Below, in pieces: positions 1 through 12,455 of a stretch of DNA of 64,000 nt. The notes beneath the pieces were generated by a model, which was not told the DNA's origin, did not search any database, and saw only the letters and a list, made by a program, of their open reading frames with translations. Made by a program: the position numbers and the translations under genes. Positions within the stretch are counted from its first letter, which is position 1; every line of letters begins with the position of its first letter. The stretch comes from Gordionus sp. m RMFG-2023 (lineage: Eukaryota > Nematomorpha > Gordioida > Chordodea > Parachordodidae), in NCBI RefSeq assembly GCF_954871325.1, contig NC_088775.1, positions 27,691,561 to 27,755,560 of the forward strand, in the 5' to 3' direction.

Positions 1-1188
1 AATGCCGAGCAATACTTTTTTCAACACTCGATAATCAAGACCCGGTTCTTGATACAGCTCATAATCATCCATCAAATATTGATGGACTAGTAGAAATGAA
101 ATCCATTGCTAACATGAAGAAGCGATGTATTGTGGCTCCCAGAACTCAAAACGATTTTTATTATTTGATAATGGCCCACAAGCTGAAGAACGCATAATAA
201 TGTTCGCAACTGATTCCTTGAATCTAATATCTAATAGGACAGAGTGGTATATGGATGGTAATTTTGCCATGTCCCCAAAAAAATTTCTACAATTATATGT
301 GATTAGAGTAGCAATAAACAATATTTTTATCACAGCGGTTTATTGTGTACTCCAGAAAAAAACTCAAAGTACTTATGAAATAATATTTCAAACAATAATG
401 TCTAATGTCAGGAAAGGGATTTATTTCCTGATCCATTATATATATACATGGATTTCGAAAAGTCTGCTATGACCGCGGTTAAGAGTATCATTGGTATGAT
501 TATTAATATGTCTAATAATTTATATTTATTTTTTCAAGTAGGGGATCACATCGTAATTAGAGGATGTTTTTACCATTTGTGTCAAAGTACCCATAGAAAA
601 ATTCAGAAGCTGGGTCTGGAAAGCGAATACAGGACCGATGAAACTCTAAGTTTTTTTTGTGGTATGATGGACGGCCTAGCATTCGTTCCGTTATGTGATA
701 TGGGCAATGCAATGACATTCCTGAGATCGGTTACTCCGAGCAATGGTAAGGATATTCTTGATTATTTCGATAAAAATTATGTCAATGGAGTATCAAGGGA
801 GGTCATAAGAAGCAATTCTCAATCCCAAACACGTCGAATTGAGCCTCGATTTCCTCCAGAAACCTGGAACATCAATCAGAGCACTCTCTCAGATGAAGAA
901 CGAACAAATAAACAATGCGAAGGTTGGAATCATCGTTTTTCTAATCTGGTTGGGAATAAACACCCATCGATCTGGGTACTCATTAAAAAAATGAAATGCG
1001 AGGTGGCTGCCGACGAAATCAAACTTGAAAGATGGCGCGTAGGTAGTTGGACATCGAAAACAAAATCGCAGAGTTCTCACAACCAGATTCGGCTAAAGAA
1101 ACTTTGCGAAGAATACCGTGATGGGGTGCGAAGCCTTCAAGATTTTATAAGAGCGATTTCCTTCAATATTCGATGTCAACCCATATAA
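1..1188 (+). pseudogene. MULE (Mutator-like) DNA transposase remnant
   Basis: Decayed transposase whose 5' end lies outside the window. Before base 180 one frame reads HNHPSNIDG followed by lysine-rich residues, resembling the end of the FLYWCH zinc-finger region that precedes animal MULE transposases. The reading then moves to the frame at 125-472, which has the DGNF motif carrying the first catalytic Asp and a following SPKKFLQLY. A third frame (448-1188) has MDFEKSAM (second Asp), GCFYHLCQ (the Cys/His motif typical of MULEs), LAFVP, and ERTNKQCEGWNHRF with the likely catalytic Glu, then HPSIWVLIKK. Motif order and spacing match the MULE DDE domain. The frame changes show it cannot make a full protein. 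No terminal repeats were identified, so the element ends are unknown. Family call fairly sure; it is not a host gene. Confidence 0.8.
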
Positions 1189-1489
1189 TTATTATTATAA
1201 ATTATAAAATTTGTATATACATAATCATGATTTACAAATAAAATAAATATTTCTTATTTCTAAGTTTTGTCAAATTTAGTCTATTTAAAATCATATTTAA
1301 AGATGGTATTGTATTTTTACTATAGCAAAATTTTTTTACAATACATAGTTATTTTACTGAGGCATTTTTTCCCAGTACCAATTTAAACATCAGTTTTTCA
1401 TATTTAAGCATTTTTTTATGGAGAGTAGGCCAAATAAAAATATACCTATATTATTAGGTCTTAAGTAAATTCTATAAAAATGAAAAAAA
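1189..1489. other. AT-rich 3' flank of MULE remnant, no gene seen
   Basis: Mostly A/T with short homopolymer runs. No protein-like reading, RNA gene or terminal repeat was recognised. Confidence 0.5.
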
Positions 1490-1668
1490 ATCCGGGGGTT
1501 TTTTTTCCTGGGGTTTATTTTCCGGGGGGTTTTTTTTCCTAGGGGTTTATTTTCCGGGGGTTTTTTTCCTTGGGGTTTATTTTCCGGGGGTTTTTTTCCG
1601 GGGGTTTATTTTGCGGGGGTTTTTTCCGGGGTTTTTTTTCCAGGGGTTTTTTTTCCGGGATTCGTGTA
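1490..1668. repeat. G-run/T-run minisatellite
   Basis: About nine imperfect units of the form CCGGGGGTTTTTTTTCC alternating with GGGGTTTATTTTCC. Runs of 4-6 G on one strand stand out in this AT-rich DNA. Similar motifs recur at 50930-51105 (opposite orientation) and 52590-52755, so this is a dispersed low-complexity family. No coding potential. Confidence 0.85.
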
Positions 1669-1673
1669 TAACA

Positions 1674-1712
1674 TTATAGGGATAGGCGCTTAATTATCAC
1701 GTATCACGTTTA
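1674..1712 (+). repeat. Short repeat end shared with 60752-60798
   Basis: This stretch reads TAGGGATAGGCGCTTAATT followed by ATCACGTATCACGT. The reverse complement of 60752-60798 reads nearly the same, with one more ATCACGT unit. This looks like the terminus of one mobile-element family seen twice. Its partner terminus at this site was not found. Confidence 0.5.
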
Positions 1713-1794
1713 AATACATAATAAGGTAATATTGTACTCATTTCAATGATAATTATTTTATTTATTATTGTTCAATCACATTATTATAATCAGT

Positions 1795-2690
1795 GAGGAA
1801 GAGTGTATCTACATCCATTGCAAAACAAAAATATTCTCCAAAAATAAGAAATAATACAGATGCAACTACAGTTGCGGCAATTGTAATCACTTATCTTGTA
1901 GTACAACATTCTCAGAGCTACTTATCATTACAATGTGCGTAGAATCTTTCCACATAATATTTAACGACTCCAAGATAAATGAAACTTTATTTGTAGAACA
2001 AAAATGAGCAAACATATCATCAATGTTTTAGAAACTGAATTCAGGAGGTCAATTCTTGACGATTTGAAAGATGTGCATACATATGCAATTCTAACAGGTG
2101 CATCTAATAAGGGAAATATTAAAATATTTACCTTGATCCTCTGCTATTTTAACAAAATTAAGGACGTGTCAAGGAAACGATTAAATTTTTTCCCCTTAAA
2201 TAGTGAAAAATCCAAAGGCAGAGCATATAATGGTAAATATAGCAGATTCGGGAATCAATTAATTGCATGTCAGCTTTCTGATCTGATAATGCCTCAGTGA
2301 ATTTGGAAAAAACCAGAGTGTATTTACAGAATTGAGTCAGCACAATGTTGGTTGCGATATGTTCCTAATACCCGCCATCGATATACTCTTAAAATTTTAT
2401 AAACCTTTAAAAATATATTTCATAAATAAAGATTATAAAAGCTGTCCTAACATTTCGAAAATTTTTTTCAATAATGAATGGCAGAGGTGTATTTAGGATT
2501 GATTTTACATGTAGGAAATCTACTACATGCTGTTAATGTGCGGTTGCAATCAGAAGAATCTTAACAAAGATTCACAAAATTATGCTGCAGATGTGTTCTT
2601 CTTAACAGTTAAAAATTGACAATAAATTTTATGGCGTCATTGCTAAAACTGAATTATATTTTATTTGAGATTTAAATAATAAAACTAAAT
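1795..2690 (+). repeat. Left arm of hAT inverted duplication
   Basis: This stretch is an imperfect reverse complement of 3190-4205. Many distinctive stretches pair, for example the segments around 2095-2150 and 3900-3970, and around 2440-2640 and 3190-3450. On the + strand it encodes part of a hAT transposase (2004-2300) including SNKGNIKIF, a motif typical of the RNase H-like core of ZBED/SCAND3-like hAT proteins. The arms differ by many substitutions and small indels, so the duplication is old. Confidence 0.8.
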
Positions 2691-2701
2691 GTTTACCGTC
2701 T

Positions 2702-4205
2702 TTATTGAGATATATAAAATTCCTGGCATGACATATTATATATTTGTTTAACCATTAGCTCGGCCTCTAATGTTGTTAAAGCAATCCGATTTCTCTCCTT
2801 TTTCCAGGCAGACCGCATCAGGCTAAAAATGCACTCGGATGAGGCATTAGAATGAGGTAAGGAGAAGGCACACTCGCATATTTTTTCCAAGCATGGGGAT
2901 TTATCGTTATTACGAAAAAATTCTACCCATTTCTCCTCTGCTTTTAGACCATCTAACTTTAAGTATTTTGGCGAATCATAAAAAATAGAGAGAATTACAA
3001 TCTTCTCAAACAAGACATCAATGTCTTTCGGTATTTTTAATATATTTATTAAATTATAAAAACCATCAATTGATGGTTTCTGTTCAAAGGTCATATTTAT
3101 TTGTAAATAGATTTGTTAAAATTTTGATTGTAAATTTTTTAAAATTGTCTTAATAAAAATATCTGCTTCATTCAAAAATGTATTAATTAGAGTATTACTT
3201 GAACATTTTAATATAAAATTTTAGCAATAGCGCCATGAAATTTATTATCAATTTTTAACTGTAAAGATGAACAAAGCTGTAGCATGATTTTGTGAATCTT
3301 TATTAATAAAGAATATTCTGATTACCACTGAATATTAACTGCATGAAATAGATTTCCTACATGTGAAACTAATCCCAAATATGCTTCTGCCATTTCATAA
3401 TCCAAAAAAATTTTCAAAATTTTAGGACAGCTTTTAAAATCTTTATTTAAAAAGTATTTTTTTAAGGGTTTGTAAAATTTTTATCGATGGCAAGTATTAA
3501 TGATAACCACCTGATAGGTACATATCGCAAAAACTCACACCATTCCAAGTTAGACCACTCTATCAACTCTTTTAATTCATTAACTCTTTTAGTTAATGAA
3601 CTAAATTCTTTAAAACATTTCATCACAATTATTTCGACTACATAGATAGTACATTCTTGCAAGAATCATGTTGTATATTGCATATACAGCCAATTGTTAT
3701 TAATTCATTATTGTGCTGCCTCAATTAGGTAAATCTTTGGTTTTTGCCAAAATTTACAGAGGCATTATCAGCGCAGATAGCTGACATACAATTCATTGAT
3801 AACACTGAATCAGCTATATTTACATTATGTGGTTAGCTACATCTTTGGATTTTTCACTATCCGAGGAAAATATTTTAACAGTTTTATTGAAATGTTCTTA
3901 TTCTAGTTGAAATAGCGAAGGATCAAGGGAAATGTTTTAATATTTCCCTTATTAGATGCATCTGTTAGAATTGCATATGGATGCTCATCTTTCAAATCAT
4001 CTAGAATTGACCTCTAGGATTCAGGTACTAAAACCAAGTAAGGTTTGCACTTGAAAAAGATTCGACCAACATTGTGATGATATAGCTCTTTGAATGTTGA
4101 ACTACATAATAGGTTTATACGATTTCCGCAGCTGTAGTTGCATCTGTATTATTTATTATTTTTGGAGAATATTTTTGTATTGCAATCGATGTTGATATAC
4201 GATAT
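2702..4205 (-). pseudogene. hAT transposase remnant, C-terminal part best preserved
   Basis: On the - strand, 3094-2702 reads as the hAT C-terminal dimerisation domain: LPHSNASSECIFSLM, then KKERNRIALTTLEAEL, matching the family pattern (SNAxxER.FS.M ... RN.L...L.A.L). Upstream on the same strand, 3662-3462 contains VPIRWLSLILAI, the conserved RWLSL block of this hAT group, and 3950-4060 encodes the SNKGN-like core again. The pieces lie in different frames with stops between them. The 3190-4205 part is also the right arm of the inverted duplication with 1795-2690. The central 2690-3190 segment is single copy and forms the loop. No TIR or TSD was found. Confidence 0.75.
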
Positions 4206-4431
4206 GCTCCCCTATACTGACTTATATGAATGAAATGATGTTGATTTATTATTGGATAAAAATAAAACAGGATAAAAAGAAATTTACAAATTAGACATGT
4301 TTTTCGAAATATTTAAAATTTATTTTAAAAATATAAAAATAATCAATTACTGTCTCTCAAAATTATTATTTTTATATTAAAAACGTTAAAATACTTTTTA
4401 AAAACATTGCTGGAAAAATTATAAAATTGCG
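4206..4431. other. AT-rich spacer, nothing recognised
   Basis: A/T-rich with short direct repeats of ATTTAAAATTTATTTT type. No coding or structural feature seen. Confidence 0.4.
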
Positions 4432-4546
4432 GTAGATTTTTGCGGGAGATTTCCAATTGCGGTAGTTTTGCAGGAGAGAGATGTCTGCGTGTAAACTAAA
4501 AAATTGCGGGAGTCTCCGCTGATGGTGGGAGACATGGCAACCCTAA
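4432..4546 (+). repeat. Dispersed repeat copy 1, end AGACATGGCAACCCT
   Basis: Contains repeated ATTGCGGTAG and TTTGCGGGAGA units and ends in GGGAGACATGGCAACCCT. A second copy in the same orientation lies at 4983-5090. The inverse of that terminus (AGGGTTGCCATGTCTCCC) looks like the end of a small non-autonomous element. Family not assigned. Confidence 0.6.
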
Positions 4547-4985
4547 TTGTGACCCATTATCAGAAACGATTATCTTAGGAAATCCGAATCTGGCAAAGAT
4601 ATTTCTTAATATTTTGATCTTTCTTTCGGTTGTAGTACTAGTCATGGGAACTATTTCTGGCCAGTGACTGCTAGCATCTATTACTACCAACCAATAATGT
4701 TTTTGAAATGGTCCAACATCCTAATCAAATACCCGGTGCCATGCTTTTGATGGTTTGGCCAATTTTGATTTGATGTCTTTTGAAGCATATTGTGTTGTTC
4801 CTGGCAATCTTTTTTCAAACCATATTTCTATATCTTGGTTTATATTTGGCCCCCACGAGTATTGTCTTGCTCTCATCTTCATTTTTACCATTCCCATATG
4901 TCCTTGATGTTTCATGTCTAACACGTTGTTTCGGTAGTCTAACACGTTGTTTCGGTATTGTTGTGATATTATCATTTTATTTTTG
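4546..4985 (-). mobile_element. Ty3/Gypsy-type integrase fossil
   Basis: Read on the - strand, the segment shows pieces of a retroelement integrase: an upstream part with HQGHMGMVKMKMRARQYSW (the zinc-binding H-x-G-H-x-G region and following aromatic motif) and a core with DASSHWPEIVPM and FGFPKIIVSDNGSQ. This order is that of Ty3/Gypsy integrases. It is a short, broken fossil with a few breaks, bounded on both sides by direct copies of the 4432-type repeat. No LTRs or other parts of the same element were seen nearby. Confidence 0.75.
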
Positions 4986-5090
4986 CTAGAGATTTCTAAT
5001 TGCGGTAGTTTTGCGGGAAAGAGATGTTTGCGTGTAAAGAAAAATAGCGGAAGTCTCCCGCTGATTGGGGAAGACATGGCAACCCTGTTC
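4983..5090 (+). repeat. Dispersed repeat copy 2, end AGACATGGCAACCCT
   Basis: Direct repeat of 4432-4546, diverged by scattered substitutions. Shares the ATTGCGGTAGTTTTGCGGG core and the GACATGGCAACCCT terminus. With copy 1 it brackets the integrase fossil. Confidence 0.6.
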
Positions 5091-5341
5091 TTGTAATTCA
5101 AAATCTTTAAATAATGCTATTTTTTTATAAATATCTATTCGCAAATATCGAATATTTTATTGTTTTCTATTTCGAGCGTAATAAATTGCTGGAATCTCAT
5201 CTATAAATCATTGATAAACTGGTATGAAGATGAGAGAAGATATAAAAAGCAAAAAGGAAGATAGAATAAAAATGTATGAAGAAAGAATCGAGATAAAATA
5301 AGATAAAAGAAAATCTAAAGAAGTAAGACAAAAGAAAATAT

Positions 5342-7170
5342 GTGGTCGGCTTTGAGCTCGGCATTCGGTCAAATTAACCACGTTATTGTACACGTATAAA
5401 CCCAAAATGAATAATTTTCCATGGATAACGCCAGCAATGCAGTATTTCGGTTTCAAATCGGTTATCGGTCAAATAACGATATTTTTAAAATATTTTTTGG
5501 GATAATGATTTGCACGTATTTATAGATAAATTAACCAAAAATGAATATTTTTCAAATAATATTACTATCAAATTTGGTAGATCGAATATTTAGTAAGTGG
5601 TCGGTTTTGAGCTCGCCATTCGGTCAAATCTTAATATTTTCAAAAAATTATTTAGGATAATGCTTAACACCTTATTGTTCACTTATAAACCAAAAATGGA
5701 GAATTTTCCATGGAGAGCGCCAGCAACGCAGTATTTCGGTTTCAAATCGGTTATCAGTTAAATCACGATATTTTTAAAATATTTTTTGGGATAATGATTT
5801 GCACGTATTTATAGATAAATTAACCAAAAATGAACATTTTCCAAATAATATTACTACCAAATTTGGTAGATCGAATATTTAGTAAGTGGTCAGTTTTGAG
5901 CTCGCCATTCGGTCAAATCTTAATATTTTCAAAAAATTATTTAGGATAATGCTTAATACCTTATTGTTCACTTATAAACCAAAAATGAAGAATTTTCCAT
6001 GTATAACGCCAGCAAAGCAGTATTTCGGTTTCAAATCGGTTATCTGTCAAATCACGATATTTTTAAAATATTTTTTGGGATAATGATTTGCACGTATTTA
6101 TAGATAAATTAACCAAAAATGAACATTTTCCAAATAATATTACTACCAAATTTGGTAGATCGAATATTTAGTAAGTGGTCAGTTTTGAGCTCGCCATTCG
6201 GTCAAATCTTAATATTTTCAAAAAATTATTTAGGATAATGCTTAACACCTTATTGTTCACTTATAAACCAAAAATGGAGAATTTTCCATGTATAACGCCA
6301 GCAAGGCAGTATTTCGGTTTCAAATCGATTATCTGTCAAATCACGATATTTTTAAAATATTTTTTTGGATAATGATTTACACGTATATATAGATAAATAA
6401 ACCAAAAATGAACATTTTCCGAATAATATTACTACCAAATTTGGTATATCGAATATTTAGAAAGTGGTCGGTTTTGAGCTCGCCATTCGGTCAAATCTTA
6501 ATATTTTCAAAAGATTATTTAGGATAATGCTTAACACCTTATTGTTCATTTATAAACCAAAAATGAAGAATTTTCCATGGAGAGCGCCAGCAACGCAGTA
6601 TTTCGGTTTCAAATCGGTTATCGGTTAAATCACGATATTTTTAAAATATTTTTTGGGATAATGATTTGCACGTATTTATAGATAAATTAACCAAAAATGT
6701 ACATTTTAAAATATTACTACCAAATTTGGTAGATCGAATATTTAGTAAGTGGTCGGTTTTGACGCCATTCGGTCAAATCTTAATATTTTCAAAAAATTAT
6801 TTAGGATAATGCTTAACACCTTATTGTTCACTTATAAACCAAAAGTGAAGAATTTTCCATGGAAAACGCCAGCAACGCAGTATTTAGTCATTAGGCCGAT
6901 TTCAAATCGGTCAAATTACGATATTTTTAAAATATTTTTTGGGATAATGATTTACACATATATTTAGATAAATAAACCAAAAATGATCATTTTTTAAATA
7001 ATATTAATACCAAATTTAGTCGATCGAATATTTAGTAAGTGGTCGGTTTTGAGCTCGGCATTCGGTCAAATCATAATATTTTCAAAATATTTTTTAGGAT
7101 AATGTTTAACACCTAAGTATACACGTATAAACCAAAAATGAAGAGATTTTGATCAATAACGCCAGCAATA
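5342..7170 (+). repeat. Satellite, about 289-bp monomer, six copies plus partial
   Basis: Monomer starts, marked by GTGGTCGGTTTTGAGCTC, occur at 5342, 5597, 5886, 6175, 6464, 6749 and 7039, giving periods of 255, 289, 289, 289, 285 and 290 bp. The central copies are close to identical, while the first is shortened and the last decays after about 130 bp. Each unit contains a palindromic CCAAATTTGG and a block ending in ATTTAGTAA. The short open readings inside are identical in frame between copies because the period is near-constant, not because they code. No similarity to the neighbouring transposons was seen. A degenerate echo (AGCAAGGCAGTATTTAGTC) occurs near 7615-7640. Confidence 0.92.
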
Positions 7171-7819
7171 TGTTCCTTACAAACTTTCTACTATTTTTCG
7201 ATTCTAAACCTACTCATGAATTAAATGTCAAAGAAACCTATATTTTTTTTAATTTTTTTTTAGGTTTTTCACATGTATTTACACCCAAATACAAAAAAAA
7301 GCGCTATCCACTATTTATTCTGGTTTCCTAAGAATATATTTTCATATTCATGCATTTAACGCTTATGGATATAAATTTGTTAAATTTTGTAATTGAAATA
7401 AAATTTAAGTTGTAATAAGCTAGTAAATATATTTTTTTTCCAATAATATTAAATAAAAATAGAATTTTAAATTATTTGATATTTAATATCAATTTTTTAC
7501 TTAATTAAAAATTGATTTGTGTAAAATAAAAAAAATGTTTTTGAAAAATTTTTTTTAAAAGATATTATATAATCAAATTATGATTGATTATGATTAATTA
7601 TTTTTAGCAAGGCATTTTAGCAAGGCAGTATTTAGTCATACCCTATATAATTTACTTCATTATAATATAATTTATTAAAAATCTACATAAAACTGTAAAT
7701 AAAATTTTAAGTGTGCCCATTAGTTTCAATTTTACTTAAATATTATATTTTACTTCGATTCTGTACAACATTGTAACTAAGATTTCATGTGACCCATTAG
7801 AATTGGATAAACCTGAATA
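7171..7819. other. AT-rich flank between satellite and hAT, no gene
   Basis: A/T-rich with a degenerate piece of the satellite near 7615-7640. No RNA gene or conserved protein reading recognised. Confidence 0.45.
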
Positions 7820-7827
7820 CTGTTGAG

Positions 7828-10536
7828 TAGGGGTGGGACCAGTACCAAACCAATACCAATATATATTTAAATATTGGTATTGCTTTTACAACTAATACCA
7901 ATACCAATTACCTAAATATATTGGTTTTGATATATTGTTTAAATACAATTTTAACCAATACCAATATTAAAAATAACATAATTATTTGGGTTTATCGTGG
8001 ATAATTATATCGTGGTATTTTTTTTACTTTCATTGCAAAAACTGATTACATCTGTTATTTCTTACAAATACTACTGTGATATCAATATTGCTGTTATTTA
8101 TAATTATAGTTTATTTTTATTATGGAAGTAAATTTTTTACATGATATCTATCAATTTTATCTATTCATTTAGGATATTAATGAAGACCAAATAGAGTTAA
8201 TAAATATAGATGCTGTTGGTACTAATAATAAAAGCGACAATGAACAAGAAGAATCATCAGTATCTAATAAAAGACAAAATTCACCAAAAATCTGGGAATT
8301 TATAATACTTGTGATAATATAAAAAAGGCAATTTGTAATAAATGTTAAAAAAAAATATCATTTCCCAATTTTGGAACCTCAGGATTATGGACACATCTTA
8401 AATCCATCCACCCAACATTATATAAGAAATGTGAGCAAATAAATATTAGCAGTAAAAAAATTAAGACAATAAAATCATTTTTACTTAATAATATAAATAA
8501 TAAAGCTAATTTAATTATAAACTTTTTCATTCAAAATAACTTAGCCTTTTCAATAGTTGAGGATATCACTTTTAAAAATTTAATAGCATATTGTAACCCT
8601 TCACTAACATTAGTTTCTAGAAAAACACTAAAAATAGAAATTATGAAACATTATCATAGTTCTTTTATCAATTTAAAATCTGTACTTTCTAACATTATAT
8701 CTAAATTTTCCTTAACAATGGACAGTTGGTCCTCTCCAAATAAAATACCCTTTATGGGCATAACAATTCATTGTATTGATAATGATTTTTATTTAAATAA
8801 TCATTTATTAGATTTTATTCCTTTTAAATCAGCACATAAATTCTATTAATATTTATAATATTTTTAATTCTGTATTAAAAGTAAACTTTGAAATTGATTT
8901 TTTTTTGCATTACATTAGACAATGCAAGTAATAATTAAGCACTTCTAGAAATTTTAAAACAAAAAGATAACTTTGATAATGTGTGCAAATGCTTTTGCCA
9001 TATTATACATTTGGCTGTCATGGCTGCATTTGGAACCCTTAAATACAACTTTAAAAAAAATAAGAAATTTTTTAAAAATTTTTAAACAACTTTCTATATC
9101 TAAATTTAATAAACTCGAAAAAATATATCTTGAAAAAAATCCACACTTAAAATTTCCTCACCCAATTTTGGATATACCAACACGTTGAAATTCAACATAC
9201 CAAATGCTTGAAAGAGCAATATTGTTCAAACCCTATTTGACAACATATACCAATCATTTACAAAATACCAATCAAGAAAATTATATTAGTGCCTTAGCCT
9301 GGAATAATATAAAAATATACCGAGAATTTCTGGAACCATTTAATTTTGCTACAGATGGCCTCATGTGCTAATACTCCATCAATTTCAACAATTATTCCTT
9401 TATATTCCAGTATTTTTGAGCATGTGGAGTTATGATAATAATTCTAATGCTATTTTAAAGACAGCTTCTTTAGCTGCCTTAACAAAACTTAATAAATACT
9501 ATAATTTTAATAAACACCTCTTTATTATTTCAACAATGATTGACCCAAGATTTAAACTATCAAGTCATTTATTAAAGCATAATAATATGGAAACTCTTAT
9601 TGGATATCTTACTAATGAATACAATATTTATAAAATAAATAATAACAATTCAGCGCTTACAAATGAAGCACAAAATAACAAAAAATTGTCCTTTTATGAC
9701 AAAATTTATCAGGTGAAACCTCATAATAATAACAACTTAGAAATAAGTAAATACGTGGATGAAGCCACAATTTCCAATGATACAAATCCATTAGATTGGT
9801 GGAAATTAAATAAAAATAGATATCCAGTATTATCTGAAATTGCCAGAGATTATCTAGCAATTCCGGCCACCTCATCTAGCTCTGAAAGGGCTTATTCAGA
9901 AGGACGGTATGTTATAACAGACCAACGTTGTTCACTAGATGAGCATACTATACAAGCTTGCCTGTGCCTAAAAAGTTGGATGCGCATGCAAGATTCTTCT
10001 TAAATACATAAAATTATTTCCTCTTATATTAAAATTATATCATTCTTTTGCATTATATTTTGTATAAATAGACAGTTATGTTACGTTTTTAGTTTACTTA
10101 TTTTGCTATGTTCTTTGTGATAAATAAAATGGTTCAAATTCAATACGTTTATTATTGTTGATACAAAAAATACATAATTAAATCAAAAATTTTTATATTC
10201 TCATCACCTAATAAATTCCTAGTTTAAAAAAAGAATTTGAATTCAGTAAAATTTTGAGAGTTGGTTCTTAGCCCTGATTTTATGGTATCATGATTTTTTT
10301 TCCCATGTTTATTTAAAATTAGAAATTAAGGGTTTTATAATCACTATTTCTATTCTTTTAATTAGTAATTTGAATTTAAACCAATACCAATATAAACCAA
10401 TAGTTACCAATTTAAACCAATAGCAATACCAATACAAGAAATAGTAAATATTGTTTAAACCAATACCAATATTTTAGACCCAATACCAATACAATATTTT
10501 GTTAATATTGGGTTTTTACTAATGGTTCCCGCCCTA
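7828..10536 (+). mobile_element. hAT DNA transposon with perfect 8-bp TSD
   Basis: The 8-bp direct repeat CTGTTGAG lies at 7820-7827 and 10537-10544, exactly abutting imperfect inverted termini TAGGGGTGGGACC (left) and, read from the right end, TAGGGCGGGAACC. An 8-bp TSD and this type of terminus define hAT elements. Inside both ends are arrays of AACCAATACCAATAT repeats (7845-7970 and 10380-10500), the kind of subterminal sites that hAT transposases such as Ac bind. The middle holds a transposase gene with disrupting changes. The intact TSD suggests a fairly recent insertion. Confidence 0.93.
8220..10003 (+). pseudogene. hAT transposase (BED finger to dimerisation domain), disrupted
   Basis: Protein-like segments run in order along the + strand. 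Near 8285-8430 is a BED zinc finger: SPKIWEF, a Cys pair around 8335, then SGLWTHLKSIHP (the His pair). At 8540-8850 is IVEDITFKNL..., then LTMDSWSSPNKIPFMGITIH, the start of the RNase H-like core with its DSW motif. At 8920-9060 is LDNASNN and CHIIHLAV. At 9365-10003 is the long C-terminal part ending in the dimerisation domain: WWKLNKNRYPVLSEIARDYL and IPATSSSSERAYSEG, then RCSLDEHTIQACLCLKSW. Frame changes and stops occur near 8320-8340, 8845 and 8935, so it is inactive, but the C-terminal 212 codons are uninterrupted. It belongs to the element at 7828-10536. Confidence 0.9.
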
Positions 10537-10544
10537 CTGTTGAG

Positions 10545-12447
10545 TATTTTTTTTTATTATTTTTAATAAAATAATGTATTTATTTTAATTTTTTTGTTTA
10601 TATTAAAAAAGTTATAATGTATATGAGGGAAGGGTAAATTAAATATTTTTTTATAATATATTTCTTCTTTTCATACATTATGGACATGTCTTAATGCTAG
10701 TAGAAATATAAAAATATCAAATTCAAAAGTTTTACCTTGGACATAACAATCATATAATTTATAAAATTACAATCAACATCTGACTTCTAATTCAATACTT
10801 TCTGCTATTTTCATGATGTCAAATAAATCAACATTTTTGAAAGAAATTTTATAAAATATACATTTTTTGATGCAAAGAAACTTGAATTGTCTTATAGAAT
10901 CTATATTTTAAAAAAATCTACATTTTCAAAAAGTTTTATCTCCCAGCACTTGTTACGAGCCAATTTTCTCATAATTTTTAAATCTGGATGGTGTTTAAAA
11001 AAATGTTTTTAAGAGTTATTATATATTTTTTTTAAACTTATTGACCCAATGATCTCAAAAAAAATTTATAATAACCCTTTAGTATTCTCATAAAAAATGA
11101 TGCGAGAGCTTTGCTGGAGTTTGTCAGACCTTAAAGAATATATATTATAACCTATAAAATTAACAAAAATATTATATTTATAAGTCATTGAATCACACAG
11201 GACAATCTAGTTTTTTCTTTTAATTTTTTTGGTTGATTTTTTTTTGCATTTCACTTAGTAAAAGAAAATACAAATTTCAAATTAAAAGTGTATAGATACT
11301 TTTTGGTAAAGGTTACAATTGAAATAAAGACCTACTTTTGCCTAAGCCAACTAAGATATTAAGATAAAAATTTTACCTCCTACTTACCTCTAAGATTTTA
11401 TCCCCCCCCTTCCCTCTCATCAAATAAAAATACAAAACAAAATCAATCCATAAAACTTTCAAATGATGAGAGAGTCTTCGCCAAAATATTTTTTCATTGC
11501 ATTGCAATTTTGAATAAAAATAATAGAATATTAAAGGCTAAAAATTTTATTTCCAATTTGTAAAAAGTCATAGTTGAATATAAGTATGGAAAACTTAAAT
11601 ATTTGTATATTTTATAAAATTTTATAAATTAGATCATATATCAGATCAGATTGATAAATATTAAAATGCTGTTTATTTCCAGTAATAAATCTATATATAT
11701 ATTTCAACAAATATTGTATATATTCCAGAGTTATTAAAAGATAATTTTTAAATAGATCTAGTTGTATCTAGACATTCTCTTCTTACAGATAACTAACATT
11801 CTTGCCTTTATATGAAAACATAAACTTATATAATAGAATCCTTAACAAAAAAATGACAGAATTAAAAATGATCAAGTTAAAAAAATTTAAAAATCTGGTC
11901 CGATCAAGCCAGGAATAAATAAAAAAATTTTATTTTGAAGTAAATAGAAAATGTTATGTGTATTAAGGAAAAATAAACAATTCATGGCTTTTCTTGAAAA
12001 CAATTTCTATTAAAAATATTAGGAAAAATTAAATAATATTTCAAGGTCTGAATATAATTCAATCCAAAATAACTTTTAAAAATAAGGTGTGAATGGTTGA
12101 TAGGAAAAGTGTCATTGATTTTATCTATCATAAATTTTAAATATTCTTTTGTCTTCGTCTTAATTAGCCACAATTATTTATAATTTGATGTTATATTTTC
12201 ACTTGGAAAATATTTTATATAATTCATTCTCATAATAAAAGATAAGTAATAATTATATTACTTAATTATAAATTTTATGTTATATTTTCAGTATCTAGTT
12301 ATTAATAATTAATAACATTAATTACATCTTCATTTTTATTAAAAATTATATTAAATGAATAAAAATAAGTTAATACTACCTAAATTGGGAATATTAAAAT
12401 TTTGTAAATTAAAACGACATAATAATTAAATATACACTATTATAATA
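10545..12447. other. AT-rich intergenic stretch, no gene recognised
   Basis: Nearly 2 kb of A/T-rich DNA with scattered poly-T runs and a C-run near 11402. I found no conserved protein reading, no paired terminal repeats and no RNA gene. Short open readings here lack any family motif. Confidence 0.5.
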
Positions 12448-12455
12448 TAAACATA

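Noticed and set aside
5342-7170. Repeated open readings beginning MVSFELAIRSN at 5886, 6175 and 6749.
   Set aside because: They recur only because the satellite period keeps frame; composition is AT-driven and the first and last units lack them.
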